Assembly (NCBI GenBank): GCA_003255065.1
Contig: QAOA01006795.1
Span: forward strand, 186,001 to 250,000
Direction of reading: 5' to 3'
Source of the DNA: Cercis canadensis
Taxonomy: Eukaryota; Streptophyta; Magnoliopsida; Fabales; Fabaceae
Length of the DNA: 64,000 nucleotides
Position numbers and translations under genes: made by a program. This document shows positions 11,328-24,702 of the stretch, one piece after another. Numbering within the stretch: position 1 is the first letter of the stretch; every line of letters starts with the position of its first letter. A model generated the notes under the pieces. That model saw only the letters and a list, made by a program, of their open reading frames with translations. It was not told the origin of the DNA and made no database searches.

Positions 11328-14300
11328 ATGACAGAAAATCTCAAGCACGCACTGGAAGGTAACATAGAATCTGGACATAGACCATCAAAGATAGCAAAGA
11401 CCGAGGAGGATCTCAGCGACTCAGAGGAAGAGGAAAAACAAGTGCCTGCAATTGGCGTTGAAACTATGAGCCAAAACACTAGGATTCAACGCTATTTGGT
11501 GGCATTTGAGTATATTGGAACTCGATTCTCTGGTTCACAGAAGCAACTTAATTGCCGCACAGTCGTTGGTGTTCTTGAGGTAAATTCAGAACGCTTCTTC
11601 TTCTTCTTCTTCTTCTTCTTCTTCTTCTTTTAAGTACTTTTGCGTTCATGAGCAACAAATGCTGGGCCCAAATGCATTGAGGAGAAGGTATTTGAATTTA
11701 AAAGAATATTGATTACGCTAGAATAATAAATTCAGAACATTTCTGGTGACAGAAGGAAATTAGAAGACAAATGTTAATCTTTTTCTTTTTTGTTGTCTGA
11801 TAGAACTAACATGCATTTATAGTATTGGACAGCTAAGTTTAGTTTAAAGTATTGACATATCTATTATTCAAGTTTTATCCGAAATGTTCTACCCAGTCTT
11901 AATTTGTTTCCAAAAGGGAAAAAGAAAACAAAAAGAGATGAAAACTAGTTCACTTTTGTTCTGAAGTAAAAAAATGACCGGAGATTATTGATGATCCAAT
12001 ACATTGATCATTTGATAGTTCTACTATATTTGGAAGTTCTATTTCCTCCTTCATTTTTGTCATCTCTTGTTGCTTGTCAATAAAACCAATAAAGAAATGA
12101 AATTAAAAGGTTTAGATTTTATTGGTGATGTATTGTTACAAGGAAATGGACAATTGGATCAGAGGTGAAACCCATATGTTTTTCTTGGAGTATTGGAAGA
12201 ATGAAGTTGTTATTTGTAATTTAATATTGTTGCCTATTGGGTTATATTTCTATCTTGTTTGGTTTTCCAATTAAGACCACAATCAGCATGCTTATATTGA
12301 TTTGTTATGCTAATTTGAAATATTTTTTCATGTAGGATGCATTTTGTAAATTTATTGGCCAGCCAGTCTCAATATGTTGTTCAAGTCGAACTGTAAGTAT
12401 AAAGCTGCTAAATAGTGATGTACATATATGTAGATGAATGGCTACCTTTATTGTTACCTATTATTTAGCACAAAATGAGTTGGTAGTGGGTTTTTCATGG
12501 TGGACTAAGTATTATTTTCAAATAGTTTGTTAAAATCTAAAAAAATATGAAGAGTTTTTACAATTCTAGTGTATTTCTGGTGCCCATGTTATGCATTTTA
12601 TATTTTAAATCAGATAACATGAAGGAGAGCCTTCTTGGGTGCCAAATTAAGACAGTGGAAAAAAATATCAAAGAAGGAACAAGAATCCGAGAGAAATAAA
12701 AAATCACATAAACCAAAAGTAAAAAATATTCTCGGTTGATGTTCCCTTCCAAAGCTTATCTATATTTTCTAGTCTTATATTTTCCTTCAGTAATTATGTA
12801 GTCTCGTGCAGGGAAATAGAAAAGAGTAGCATCATGTCTAGCTCTGTTCTTTTGATTCTCAAATATAATTACTGAATGAATGAACTTCTTAGAGCCTCAT
12901 GGCACTTAAATATCAGATGCGGTGACTGATATATAGCAGTAACCAACCTCAATCAAAAGGTAGGATGCTATCAAAATGCTAGTAAAATATTCTATCCTGT
13001 TTTATTTGTGGTGGATTGGAAGGGTTTATAAGAGCTGTATGGTGCAAGAAACTGACAAACAGCTCCAAAACCGTTAGTATTGATTACTTGGTGGCATATT
13101 TCTGGGAAGGAAAGTATGCACTTGAGGACACAGAAGTAAGGACGAAAAATACTATGAAGTTATGCACTCCACTAAAAAGCTGATATAATCTGTTAGTGCC
13201 ATACTAGTGCTAGGTGGTAATATTTTATGGGATGCTTTTTGTTGGAAATCCTCTATTTGATGGTTACATTGGATTAATTGTATGTTACAGCATTACACAG
13301 TGTCTGTCTGCTTTGTACCATCATATAGGTGCAATCATATGCTGCTTCTGCTGCTTATCATATGTCATACTTTCTGGAGGTATGTTATTTTACCTAGGGT
13401 CTAACAAAGTTTCTTATTTATAATTGCAGGATGCAGGAGTGCATGCCTTGTCAAATTCTTGCCATGTAGATATTGAACGCATTAGCAAAAGGAAACCTGG
13501 TGAAGTGGTATGTTATATAAAATTTATGTCTCTCTTGTTGCAAATATTTTCCTTTCTTCATGTGCTGCTGAACGGCTGAACATTCAACATAAACTGAACT
13601 AGTCTATGTTTCTCTTCTGATGATAAAAAGCTTTGTGCTTTTATGGGATTGTAAGAATTCTCTTTAGACTTGCTTTTGTCATAAACTGAACTAGTCTATG
13701 TTTGTCTTTTTCTTCATTTCAATATGAAAACTGTGTGTAGTTTTGAAACTATTGTCTTGTTAAACAATCTTACATCTTTCAATCAAACTTTATGCTGCAA
13801 CTAATTAAAAAAAATAAAATTGACTAGTGATGATATTTGATCATTTTACTTGTATGAAATTTGTGCCTTTGCCAATCTGCTGCTTAATAGAAATGGAGAA
13901 TGCAAGTAAATTTTCAGCATAGCAGATAATTTATGCTATCATTTCTTATGGATGCTGCCCTCTGAACAAAGTTGAGTTTAAATTTATTAAACATTCTATT
14001 GGCAGTCCAGTCCAACAAGGATTTAAGTTTTTATAGAATTGATGAAGGAGTATTAGAAAGTTTCTAGAGGTAAGCAAGAGAGTGATTTCAGAAGCTGCAG
14101 AAGTGTTGATGTGAAAAAGAATCTCGATTTATGGAACATTATAGATGCAGAGTTGGTTTGTTTTTGCCATCAGGTCCTAAACTGCCTGTAACAGGAAATA
14201 AATTGTTACTCCAAAAATCTTTCATAAACTGCTTTGCATCTTTCCATTTTGACATGCCAGTATACATCGCCTCTAAATTGTGTACTCTGTGTGCAGCTGT

Positions 14301-16735
14301 GCACAAGGGGAATAAATTGTTATGCCTTATTTTATTATGAATTTCTTCAAGTTATAAATTAATATTTTTGATGCAATTGATAATGCACACCACATATTGT
14401 GTTTCTCCAAATTGACTGATGGTTTGGTGCCTAGTTGCTGCTTCCTCCACCTTATTTGGCCACCAAATTTGCCATTTTTCTGATATATGCATGGGGTGGG
14501 CACATATGTGACATTATTCTTTTTTGGCCATTTCTAAATGATTTTATCATTTTTTTTCATTTATTATAACATCTTTAGTATCAGTTATGGAATAACTTCC
14601 CTTGTGAAAACACAGTTGCCTCCTCATGAACCTGCAGTCGTCAGAAGAGCTGTGAACCATTTCTTACAGGTAGTTTTTCTATGACCTATAAAATGGATTT
14701 AGTTAAATATGGCTCCTCTTTGCCTCTGAAGGGAATGCTTTATCTTGTTACATTGTGAATAATGCATACGGGAAGAAGAATAAGGAGTTGAATTTATTCT
14801 TATATGTTATAGTTTATTACCACCTACTTGATATGCTTTAGTAGAAGCTTAGAGTTTTAGATCTGAAATGTTAAAACTGTATGTCTAAAGTTTCATTTAT
14901 TACCTTATGTTACTTAAATATACTTCAATGTTAGTGCTCATGAGTTCTTAATACAATTTTTTTTGTTGCTGTAATTTTGTTTTATTTAGAAGTCAGAAGG
15001 CGACATAATGGTTACTGATGTTCGATGTGTTCCATCTAATTTTCATGCTAGATACAAAGCTCAAGAGCGCACGTAGGTACTCATGAATCTGGATTTTGTT
15101 TATGGAACTTGACAATGTCTAAAGGAATACATGCATCAATTATCAATTGTCACCAATGCACTTCTTATTATTGGATAGCTGATTGCTTTGTTAGGCACTG
15201 CCATGTGTATTTGGTTTGTTATAATCTATATTAACTGGTATTTCTTTGAAACTAACATTCAGATACTACTATCGCTTGCTGTCTGGGCCAGAGCCTTTGT
15301 CAACCTTTGAAAAAGATCGAGCATGGCATGTACCTGAGGACCTTAATCTTCAAGCTATGCAAGTTAGCTAACAGTCCCCTATACATGCTAAATTATTTGC
15401 TTAGAATCTCTCCATAAAAAAGAGAAATAATTTATTGATAATATTCAAACAGGAAGCTTGCAGGGTCCTTGTTGGACATCATGATTTCAGTTCCTTTAGG
15501 GCAGCTGGTTGTCAGGTTGCTTCTTATTACTGTTTGCAAGGTCTACTTCATATAATGTGAAGACTGTTTGAATCATCCATAACATTTGATGTAAAAGTTC
15601 TCCCTTACAGGCAAAATCACCGATTAGAACTTTAGATGAACTTAATGTCACTGAGGTACTTCCAAGTCCATACTTTCCATCAGTAATGGAGAGAGAACAA
15701 AGTAATAAAGTCAGCAATGATCTTCCTGTCTGCCACAGCAAGTCTGACACTGACATTCATCTTAACTCTATCACAAGCGATGATATAGTTCCAATATCAC
15801 ATGAAAACTTAGGATTTGGCAAAAGGAGAAGGCATCGTTGCTTGGTGGTAACAGCACGTGCACGTTCTTTTCTTTATCATCAGGTTCTGTTTCTACCTTT
15901 ATCATCAGTTTCTGCATATATAAGAGGGCAGAAAGGGAAAATCAAAGAAAGATTAAAGAGTCCTGAACCACATAGAGACACAATTGGATAGCTGGGTATA
16001 TATTAATATGTATGTAATTAAGTATGTAGAAGAAAAAATGGTCACACATGAAATTGACACATCTACCCGGGTATATATTAATATATATGCAAGGAAATAT
16101 GTAGAAATAAGTTAAGGACTTAAGGGCCATGGAGAATGAAAGAGACAAGCTGTTCATGATTTTTAACTTTTAAGTTCCACCCTTCCCTCCATCCCCTTAC
16201 TTTAGCAATCCCAGCTATTCAGTTGTCAGTACTAGTACTGTTGCATTCCAACTTTAATTTTTGAGATGCTCCCAATTTTTTTTTATTGAAAATTACAAAA
16301 TACCACGCTAATTTTTGGGTCTTAAATGTATATTTTGACATGTGCACACCATAGCACGTGTTCAACCTGAAATTTTCTTTTCGCTATTCCTTCCCATTTC
16401 TCCCTCCTCCATTGCTCCAAAGTATTCATGATTATATGTTCATCTTTTCCTGGATGTAAAGTCTATTTTGGTCTGAATACATTGTTTCTGCTGTTTAGGT
16501 TAGACTACTTGTTGGTGTTCTCAAAGCTGTTGGTACTGGAAACTTGAGCACTTCAGAAGGTACTCATCTCACTCAACTCTATGGATCTGTGTTACGTTTC
16601 TTTCGACTAAATATTGTCTCATGATTGATTATTTCAGTTGAAAGAATTTTGAATGCAAAGACGGTGACAGCTGCAAGTCCTATGGCCCCTGCGCGTGGTC
16701 TCTACCTCGGAGAGGTGAAATATAATCTGTCGTAA
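11328..16735 (+). CDS. tRNA pseudouridine synthase, TruA family
   Basis: Converts uridine to pseudouridine in tRNA. Exons: 11328-11579, 12336-12392, 13430-13507, 14616-14669, 14990-15072, 15263-15362, 15453-15515, 15611-15883, 16499-16559 and 16638-16735. Together they make 1,119 bp and a 372-residue protein, with every phase consistent. An acidic N-terminal extension is followed by RYLVAFEYIGTRFSGSQKQ. The catalytic Asp is in SSRT|DAGVHALSN, split by an intron. Further family motifs are FHARYKAQERTYYYRLLSG, HDFSSFRAAGCQ, FLYHQ|VRLLVGVLKAVG and the C-terminal PMAPARGLYLGEVKY. Exon 8 encodes a plant-style insertion of about 55 polar residues before the last catalytic-fold strands. No clear plastid or mitochondrial transit peptide is seen, so a cytosolic or nuclear enzyme is likely. 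The exact target uridine cannot be told from sequence. Confidence 0.93.
11595..11630 (+). repeat. (TTC)n microsatellite
   Basis: About 11-12 TTC units starting 15 bases after the first donor site of the pseudouridine synthase gene. Length variation here could change spacing near the donor but would not alter coding sequence. Confidence 0.9.
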
Positions 16736-17739
16736 GATGAAGACATTTGTAATCAATATTGCTTATAATCAATGTGAAGTCCGTTTGAACCATGACTTAA
16801 AAATTAGTCCCATGGCGTCATAGATGCATAACAGATATACTTATGGGGATGTCTTACACCTCGCGATTTTTTATCATATTTGATATTTGGCTTGTTCACA
16901 TGCCACCAGGAGTTGATGTGGGCTTGGAATATTCAATTTGACGTGATGAAAGACATAGTCGCAAGAGGAATGAGATTGAATGGCAAATTAGCATTCATTT
17001 TTAAGTGTTTATGTGGCTGACATATTTTGAAATTGATGGGCAGGATGTTAGTAATAGGTCCTCCGCGGACTTTGGTATCAAACATAATTGGACTTGAATA
17101 TTATTCATATGAAAAAATCATTTTGTTCAAAAACATATTAGCTTCTTCGGCTACCAAACTATAAATTAAAAAAAAGAAGCAATTATCTATCATAGAATTT
17201 AGGAAATAGAGTTCATTACCATAAAAAAATTTCTTTCGATCTAACTAAATATAACAATTTCTTAAAATAGTCTAACAATAAAAAAAATTTCGTTGGATAG
17301 CACATTTTTATTTTGGTTAAACAACTTTGGTTGTGATTGAAGTTGATTTTATTGTTCTCATTGCTACGTATAACTGAAACTAGGTTGGCTTTAATAATAG
17401 ATTTGAAGTTTTTTGAGCTTCAGGTATGCATGATGACTATTGATTTCATTCTTACCATTCCTTTCATATTTGCACAAGTTATTGACCTATACATACTCTT
17501 CCGGTAGTATTGAGTGGTTACAAGTTATATGAACTTGGAGTGACTGGGACAAGAGTCCTAAATATGTCCCTAAACAAGTCGTAGCATGACAAGAGCTAAT
17601 AGGGAAATCAAACAAGGCCCTTCTCAATATATTTGTACAATGGAAGAATGTAAGTTGTTATGATGAAGTTAGTAGCAAAACAAAAAAATGATATGATGAA
17701 GTCAAAATGCGCTATCCAGTAATAAGCCCAACTCTGAAG
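16736..17739. other. Intergenic space between convergent genes
   Basis: The 3' ends of the pseudouridine synthase (plus) and the bromodomain gene (minus) face each other across about 1 kb. The region should hold both 3' UTRs. No open frame, repeat or RNA gene recognised. Confidence 0.55.
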
Positions 17740-20700
17740 CTACTTCATGAAAGTCTCAATAGCTGCATGAATAGAACTATTTCGGGCAGGATTCTGACGT
17801 GGATTAAGTGAATGTGGTCCATTCCAAACTGAAAGGCTCTTTCTAGGGAAGAGAATTCCACACAAGCTCGAAAGCTGAGGATTTTCAAAACATAAGCTCT
17901 CCAATAATTTAGCTTTCTCACGTTTGTCTTGTGATTCCTGCGAACAGATCAAATGATGATGAGTATAACTCACAAATACTCATATGCAACAATTATGGCA
18001 GTAACTTAATGCAACTATATTCTAGGTTATGTAACTTTCACATAAAAATCCAGGTGTCAGATAATGAATATGCTAATGCTGTACAGAGATCATTCGATTG
18101 ATGACTAGAGTTCGAAATACCTTGTTCTTTTGTTGCTGAAGAGCTGCATCTTGTCCTTGTTGTGTCATCATATATTCATCCCCAGTCTCTTCTCCAACAC
18201 TTGATTTCTCCACCAATACTCCACCAGGTTGTGACTGATCCAGAGTTTCACCCTTGTGTTTCTTCTGAATGGCCATCTCAGTCTCTTCATCATCTTCCTC
18301 CTCTGCATCCTCCTCCTCCCCTTCCTCCAGATTATTGTCATCGTCATCACTGTCATCATCATCATCAACATCAACATCCTCGCGGTTTACTTCAGAAGGG
18401 CTATACTGCTTCTTGCTAACCTCCTCCAATTTCACTTCCTCTCCTTTTTCCTCATCCTCAGCATCTATATCTGGGTCCAGAGATCCGTCCATATTTGATG
18501 ATGAATCCTCACCACCAGGGCTCTCTAAGAGCATGAATTCCTTAAAAACAAAACACAGTTAAGATGAACATCAGAACATCATCAAAGTAAATAAACAAAT
18601 CGGGTTACTTTTCTTTTCCTTCGTTATCTAAATGAATAAGGCAGTATGAACAGTTTCTACATGACTTGTGTGGAACCCATCTTTTCAGTTAACAATTTTA
18701 ACATAATGATGAACTTGATGCATCATAAAATCAATTCCAATATTTCCAGACATTATCTAAATGATAAAATGTAGGCAAAAAACATATAGCATACCTCTTG
18801 CTTAATTTCTTTAGCAAGTTTATCACCACCAAACCCAACATTGCCTTTAGCAATTCGGGCATTCTCCTCTCGTTCCTTCCTCCGGCGCTTCAGCACACAA
18901 ATAGCACACAAACAATCATGTTTATGGCGTCTTCTGCAAATTAGATGAAACTTAAGTATACAAGTCATTTCAATAAATTAGTATCCACTATCCATTAAGA
19001 ACTGTCACCATCAACTTCATTCCAGGAAAATTTTGAAGCAAGGAAATACATATAGAAGAGTTATGATACACACCCATGGCGCTTTTTGGTCTTCTGTTTC
19101 AATTGGCCACCCTTCACTACTTTTCCTTCACCAGACAGTCCACCATCCTCAGCTGTAGTCCTGTCCACACCTGATAAAAGAACATGCTCTCTTTGTTATC
19201 AGACCCCTTGGTGCAGTATCTTTCACAAAATGAAAATCCTCTCAATTTTAGAAGATTATGTAACAGTAAACCAGTATTTAATCTACAAAGGCATAAGATA
19301 TTAACCTTTTTTAATACTAAATAAAAATAAAACAATTTGAGGTGGGTTTAGGAAGGAAAAAGCTCTCTAAGGCATTCTATAAAGCTGAACTAAAACTGCT
19401 CAATTTTCAAAATTATAAGATTTATTACTTACCCAGTTACCCCCCACCCCCCCAACACACACACACACACACACACAAAACCCCCACAAAAGAAATAAGA
19501 GGTAAAAAGAAGCAGAGGGAAAAAAGAATAAACAAAAGACAGAAAGCTTACTCAAGGGTGAATTCAAGTAAAAGGATTCCTCCCACAATTATTTTATAAA
19601 GATAATGAGAAAAGGAAATATAAAGGATAAATATTTCTAGAAGGAAATCTTTCAGGGCAAACAGATTCTGAAGAAGCATATCAAAAGTGACATCATACAT
19701 CGATGCCCTTATCATCTGCACAAAGGAAAAAGGAAGGAGGGCTATTAACTAGAAATAAGGTACATCAAGGTCTCACCCTTAGTCCCTTTCGTTTGTTCAC
19801 TGAATAACCCCGCTGCCGTCCAGTACTTCATAAAGTTCTTCTTTACTCGCCTCATAAGATCCAAGATATAATCTCCCTTATTGTTATACTTATAACAATT
19901 GTCCCAAATGTACTGAACATCCTTAAAGACATCCTCTGAATTCAAATACTTATCGTTCCTTTCAAGATTGCTGCATATAGTTCCAAAATCCATTGGTGTA
20001 TCTATAACATCAAAATAATCCTGGTTCCAGACAGCATTATGGCATTAGTACATATAATCACATTCAATAACCTAATTTGTTTGTTAAAGTTTTGCATTGA
20101 GTCACATTAGTCTCCATGGCAGAAAAAATATCACACACCATTCCAGCTTCACATTGATGCTTGTGTCACCAAAAGCAAGAAATATAAAAACAACCAACAT
20201 TCATTAAGGAATAACAATATCAATCAATTGTCCATGGGCAACATGTTCAGTAAAACGTGGTAATTTGAATTTTTGCTAGATGGTGGGTGAAGAGAAGTTC
20301 AAGGATAAAAGAAAGCTTCTGAATTATGCATGACGTAAAAAATTGAGTAAAAGCAATTCAAGAAAGAAACATCAGGTGGTTAAAACACAAAGAAGATGGG
20401 CTGAATCTTATTCTAAAAAGTCAACCATCCGACCCAAATGCAAGAGCTTTTGACTTTTTGGATGTCTCAGGCATCAGATATAAAGAGCTCCGTTACCTCT
20501 GGGAGCAGAATCATCAACTTCAACAAAGGAAAAAAAGAAAACAGTAACCCACAGGCCACAGCTGAGCAAGCACTGATACAAGAGGGAGGTCAAAACTTTT
20601 ATGCCTTATGGGACCCAAACATAACATGAGTATCATTCATACAAAGGAAATCCATGAAAAAACTGCTCCAATATATTTGAACTTACAGGAATTCCAAGAG

Positions 20701-21525
20701 CCTCAGGATTCACAGGAACGTTGAAGGGTTCAGCAGCATCCATTTTCATCACCTTCCTTATAACCTGTTCAGGGGGAAACATAAACCAAGACAAAAAAAT
20801 ACAAGATTACAAAAGCATTAATAGTTGAGAATATAATGGTTGCACAATCAAAAAAGAAATGACCAGAAAGAGACAGAAAACAAGGAAAACCAATCTGAAA
20901 AGTTCCAACACACCATTAAGGCAGTATCCAATTCTTGCTTATTATATCGAGGATTCTGTTGAGGGGCCTTTGTTTCTTTTGGGTAAGTACTCTCTGTTGA
21001 AGCTGGTAAAGCTTTGCCTATCTGGTTAGTACTTGATCCCAAGACCTTTGATGACTTAATTTTTATGCTACCAGCTCTCTTTGATGGAACACCCAATTTT
21101 GTCTCAGGCAGTGAATTTGCACTATCTTCCATTCTCTCAGTACTGGCACCTTGCTTTTCAAACCCTTGTTGCTGGCTACTCTTATCAGTATCACTTTGTG
21201 TGGGAGCATCTGAAGATGTGGGTTGGGACTGGGAGTCTAACATTTTTGGGGTCCTAAGCTTCACTTTAACACGCCCAACTGACTTCCCCGCTGCCTTATC
21301 AATGGAGCCATCAGGATTTATGTTAGCGAGATTGTAATGCTGATCCGTCCCAGTTGAAGAAGGTGTATCAACTTCCATTCCAGATTCGTATTTATCATTA
21401 CCATATTCATCCCCACCGGACATTTCTTCCCTATTTTGACCCTCAGCATTTCTAAGTGTCTCATTACCACGGTTTGCAGGAGTCCCCTTTGTCTTTCCTT
21501 TCTTATGCCCGCGCTTGCGCTTCAT
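17740..21525 (-). CDS. Bromodomain-containing protein (plant nuclear type)
   Basis: Probable chromatin reader that binds acetylated lysine on histones. Exons in gene order: 20914-21525, 20687-20764, 19777-20020, 19074-19170, 18795-18933, 18121-18540 and 17740-17937. They total 1,788 bp and give 595 residues with intact phases. The start is the ATG of MKRKRGHKKGKTKG, a basic, nuclear-signal-like N-terminus. The bromodomain spans about residues 195-305: VIRKVMKMDAAEPFNVPVNP, GIPDYFDVIDTPMDFGTI and DNCYKYNNKGDYI, which contains the conserved acetyl-lysine-binding Asn. A Cys/His-containing basic segment, RRHKHDCLCAICVLKRRRKE, follows, then a long Asp/Glu tract and a C-terminal block with LFPRKSLSVWNGPHSL. 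The arrangement matches an Arabidopsis family annotated only as DNA-binding bromodomain-containing protein. A 5' UTR intron is likely, with its acceptor about 10-15 bases upstream of the ATG. Confidence 0.9.
18290..18380 (-). repeat. Asp/Glu-coding trinucleotide tract
   Basis: Low-complexity (tcatca/cctcct)n on the plus strand, encoding runs of Asp and Glu in exon 6 of the bromodomain gene. Several other frames stay open across it, producing spurious Ser-rich and Met-rich frames on both strands. In-frame length variation between alleles would be expected. Confidence 0.85.
19454..19479. repeat. (AC)n microsatellite
   Basis: About 12 AC units after a C-rich patch, inside the bromodomain-gene intron between the exons at 19777-20020 and 19074-19170. 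No coding effect. Confidence 0.9.
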
Positions 21526-23100
21526 CGTTATAACCAAATATCACTGTGTTCCAGAAAGAAACAGAAACCAAAGTTAAATCACCAAACTACAAAGTACAAC
21601 AACTGTTGCATCTCATTGGTCATTACAAACATCAGAAACAAAAAATACCCAGTATGAAAGTGCTCAGCCATAAGAAAACCTACGTTTATTTTTCATTAAC
21701 AGATCTTCCCAAATGAAATTAATTTCCAAGAGTACAGAACAAAAACATCACTTGTCTTCTCCCTCTCTGAATATTTTCCATACTTGAAGCATATTTCAGT
21801 AGCACAAATAAAGTAATATAACCCGAAAAGCCATAGTTACACTAAACTGAACCAAAACATCAACTGATAAACTAAATTATCAACAAATAATCATATTTTC
21901 TAAAAGATTTGTAAATGAGAAAAAGTCAACATTCCAGAAATCAGTAAATTCCGAGCACCGAAACTGGCAACCAAAAGTTTTAAGCACAATAATGACAAGC
22001 TAGCCACTGATTCTAGTTACGCAGTACAATTGATTTCAGATTTATCCTAGAAATGCAAAACCAGATAGGGTTCGTCGGGGAAACAATTAAAACAGAGGTT
22101 ATGCATCAACGACGACAGAGGAATGCACGAGAGCAGCAACATAGAAAGGGAGCAGCATATGCTTACCTCACAATTCTCAGCGATTGGTGAGTCCCTTATA
22201 TATGCTTTGGCCGCGAAATATTTTTCTTTTTTCCTATTTTTTTGAGTTTTTGTGGGTGGGGTTTCGGTTTCAAAGCCAACTGAAATCTTTGAAGAACCAA
22301 GAGCCATGGGAGTGTTTCGGTTTTTATTTCTAGTTTGGACTTTTGACATTAACGGGCCAGAAATATCTGATTTCGGCCCAATAATTCAATCCATACTTGG
22401 GCCAGTCCGTTCTTTCTTTTGGGCCTTTTTACTGCTTGAAGGAATATTTTCATCAATTTTAATATGACACCTTAAAAACATGTTAAATGCCTAATGTTAA
22501 TTAATCAAAGTTGAATAATAATTAAGATTTAGGGACTCAATTGAAAAAAAAGTTATTAATTTAGAGTCTGCGTCTTTCCTTATTTAATATTTTCTACTAC
22601 AATAATATTTATTAAAAAATCTTATATAATGTTATTTCAATAGTTTTTTTTTTTTAAGTAAAACTTATCCCAATAGTTTCCAATTACTTTAATAAAGTAT
22701 TATTAAGGATAACTTTTGGTTCTATATATCTGGTTTCTAATGAATGTTGCCCACGTCAAGTTAATTACTATTTGTTATTATCACAAAATTAATTATAGCT
22801 TCCTTATAAAAATAGTGACTTGAAGTAATATATATGGCGGTGACATAATGAAAGTTGTTAAGATAAGTGAAACACATTATTATATTTATACTCTATGGAT
22901 CAAATCCATCCTCAACGTTCCCCAATCAACATCACCTACCTATCACACACGCCACGCGTTTTACACAATGCACATATGTATTATATATATATATATGTAT
23001 ACGGCACATGCATGTTGACTCTGTCAATTTAACTTGCTTCGAGCAACCCCATAGAAATGAACAACAAGAAGTAACCCTTAAGACAAGTAAACAAACCTAA
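21526..23100. other. Divergent promoter region, bromodomain gene and DMP gene
   Basis: These two genes point away from each other across about 1.6 kb. The bromodomain leader probably begins near 22.17-22.35 kb and contains an intron, with an open chance frame opposite. 22.4-23.1 kb is AT-rich with no gene seen; it has an (AT)n patch near 22984-22996. Confidence 0.5.
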
Positions 23101-23110
23101 TCCCCCTCCT

Positions 23111-23118
23111 TATATATA
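23111..23118 (+). promoter_or_regulatory. TATA box of the DMP gene
   Basis: TATATATA lies 43 bases before the DMP start codon, which would place transcription initiation about 15-20 bases before the ATG. The position fits a plant core promoter, but no other element confirms it. Confidence 0.55.
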
Positions 23119-23160
23119 ACTTCACCGTCAACTCTATTTTCACATTAGCTACATCGAAAG

Positions 23161-23823
23161 ATGTCTGTTAGACAACGGCCTACAACCGCCAAGAAACCCT
23201 CCATATCCGACAGTGACAAAGGCGCCTCCCCAACCACCACCGCGAGATTGCCACAACAACCGGCTCCTCCCTCTTTGCCCCGAAGTACACTCTCACAAAC
23301 CCTTGCCAGCACAGCCAACTTAGCCAACCTGCTTCCCACAGGAACCCTCTTAGCATTCCAGATCCTCACACCCGTCTTCACCAAAAACGGCTCCTGTGAC
23401 TCCGTCACGCGCTCCCTCACCTTCTTCCTCCTCCTTCTCCTTGCCCTCTCTACTTTTCTGGCTTCCTTCATTGACACCCTCAAGTGTTCAAATGGACGTG
23501 TCTATCATGGCTTGGCAACGTTTAACGGGTTGTGGCTATTTGATTACCCGGACCCGTCAGGATCCGGATCACTACCCGATCTGAGCAAGTATAAATTGAG
23601 GTTCGTTGATTGGGTCCATGCTGTGTTGTCTGTGTTAGTGTTTGGTGCTGTGGCTTTGAGGGACAAGAATGTGTTAAGCTGCTTATATCCAAAGCCAGAG
23701 CATGAAATTCAAGAGGTTCTGGATATTGTCCCTGTTGGGATTGGCCTCATCTGCAGTTTGCTCTTTGTGGTTTTCCCCACAAGAAGGCATGGCATTGGCT
23801 ACCCAGTTACATCAGACAAATAA
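23161..23823 (+). CDS. DMP: DMP (DUF679) membrane protein
   Basis: Intronless gene of 220 residues, the usual size and structure for the plant DUF679 family. The first 40 residues are a Ser/Thr/Pro-rich cytosolic tail. The family core then starts with TLASTANLANLLPTGTLLAF. Four hydrophobic segments can be seen at about residues 57-75, 83-105, 155-172 and 190-208. Conserved words include LTPVFTKNGSC, LTFFLLLLLALSTFLASFID, GLATFNGLW and FPTRRHGIGYPV. Members sit in endomembranes, tonoplast or plasma membrane. Some act in membrane remodelling during senescence, and the DMP8/DMP9 branch acts in sperm-egg fusion. Branch assignment would need a tree. A Pro-rich N-terminus of this kind is common in several branches. 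Confidence 0.93.
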   Translation: MSVRQRPTTAKKPSISDSDKGASPTTTARLPQQPAPPSLPRSTLSQTLASTANLANLLPTGTLLAFQILTPVFTKNGSCDSVTRSLTFFLLLLLALSTFLASFIDTLKCSNGRVYHGLATFNGLWLFDYPDPSGSGSLPDLSKYKLRFVDWVHAVLSVLVFGAVALRDKNVLSCLYPKPEHEIQEVLDIVPVGIGLICSLLFVVFPTRRHGIGYPVTSDK

Positions 23824-24692
23824 TTGTTCTTCATAATTAATTATTTTTCTTTTTCTTTTTATCTTTGTATTCCCTACACTATATTCTTTTGTATAGGAAG
23901 AATAATCCCTTATGGTTTTTCTTCCTTCAATTGTTTATTTTATTAGACTTGGAAATTTGTTCATTAGAATAATACAACTAAATTATTTCTTATTGAATGC
24001 AATTAAAATATAGCTGTCATGTTGAGTGTTAGCTAATAATTAATTATATTATGCTATCCATTAATCTTTTTTCTGGGTTCATGAGTTGCAGGAATCAAAT
24101 AGTTTTGAACTTAGTTAGATTAAGGAATTAATTATGGATCAAATTTAATTAACTAAATTCAAGTTGATGAGTATAATAAGAGAAAGAAATTTAAGGAACT
24201 CACGTACGTTAGGCTCGCAGGCAAACTGGTATATATTGGTTGCCCATATGCTTCTTTATTTTTGTTTTTCCTTCTGAAATGCAATTTCACCATATACCTT
24301 GTTCTTCCAATTTTGAAGGAACTCACCTTCGCTATCTTTTGGATAATCTACACTTTTTTTTGCCGTATAATACAAGAAATATGAGCATCATCTTATAACG
24401 GGTGACTGAGCTCAGTTTTTTTTATGTGAACTGAGCTTCGTTTTGGACTTGAGAGAATGAATTTAGAATCACCCTGGGCCTTAATCTGGGCCAAGTACTT
24501 GTGTGGCTTACCTATTGGGCCACATTCTGGTTCCAGTTTAAACATGGGCGTAACCCCTAGAGTGTTTGCCATTTTCTCACCGATGTGTCCTAGCCCAATT
24601 TACACTTCGTATAATGCTATTACATTTGTTTTCGATAGCACATTGAAATGAATTTTCTCATTAATTATTGGTCTAGAAATTAATTGAAAAAC
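23824..24692. other. Intergenic region 3' of DMP
   Basis: AT-rich DMP 3' flank followed by non-coding sequence. Repeated gggccttaat/ttgggcc words at 24475-24530 are typical of degenerate plant repeats, but no element ends were recognised. Confidence 0.45.
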
Positions 24693-24702
24693 TTGAAGAA
24701 TT

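Noticed and set aside
18162-18562. Several overlapping Ser-, His- or Met-rich frames on both strands
   Set aside because: They are other-frame readings of the trinucleotide tract that encodes the acidic region of the bromodomain protein.
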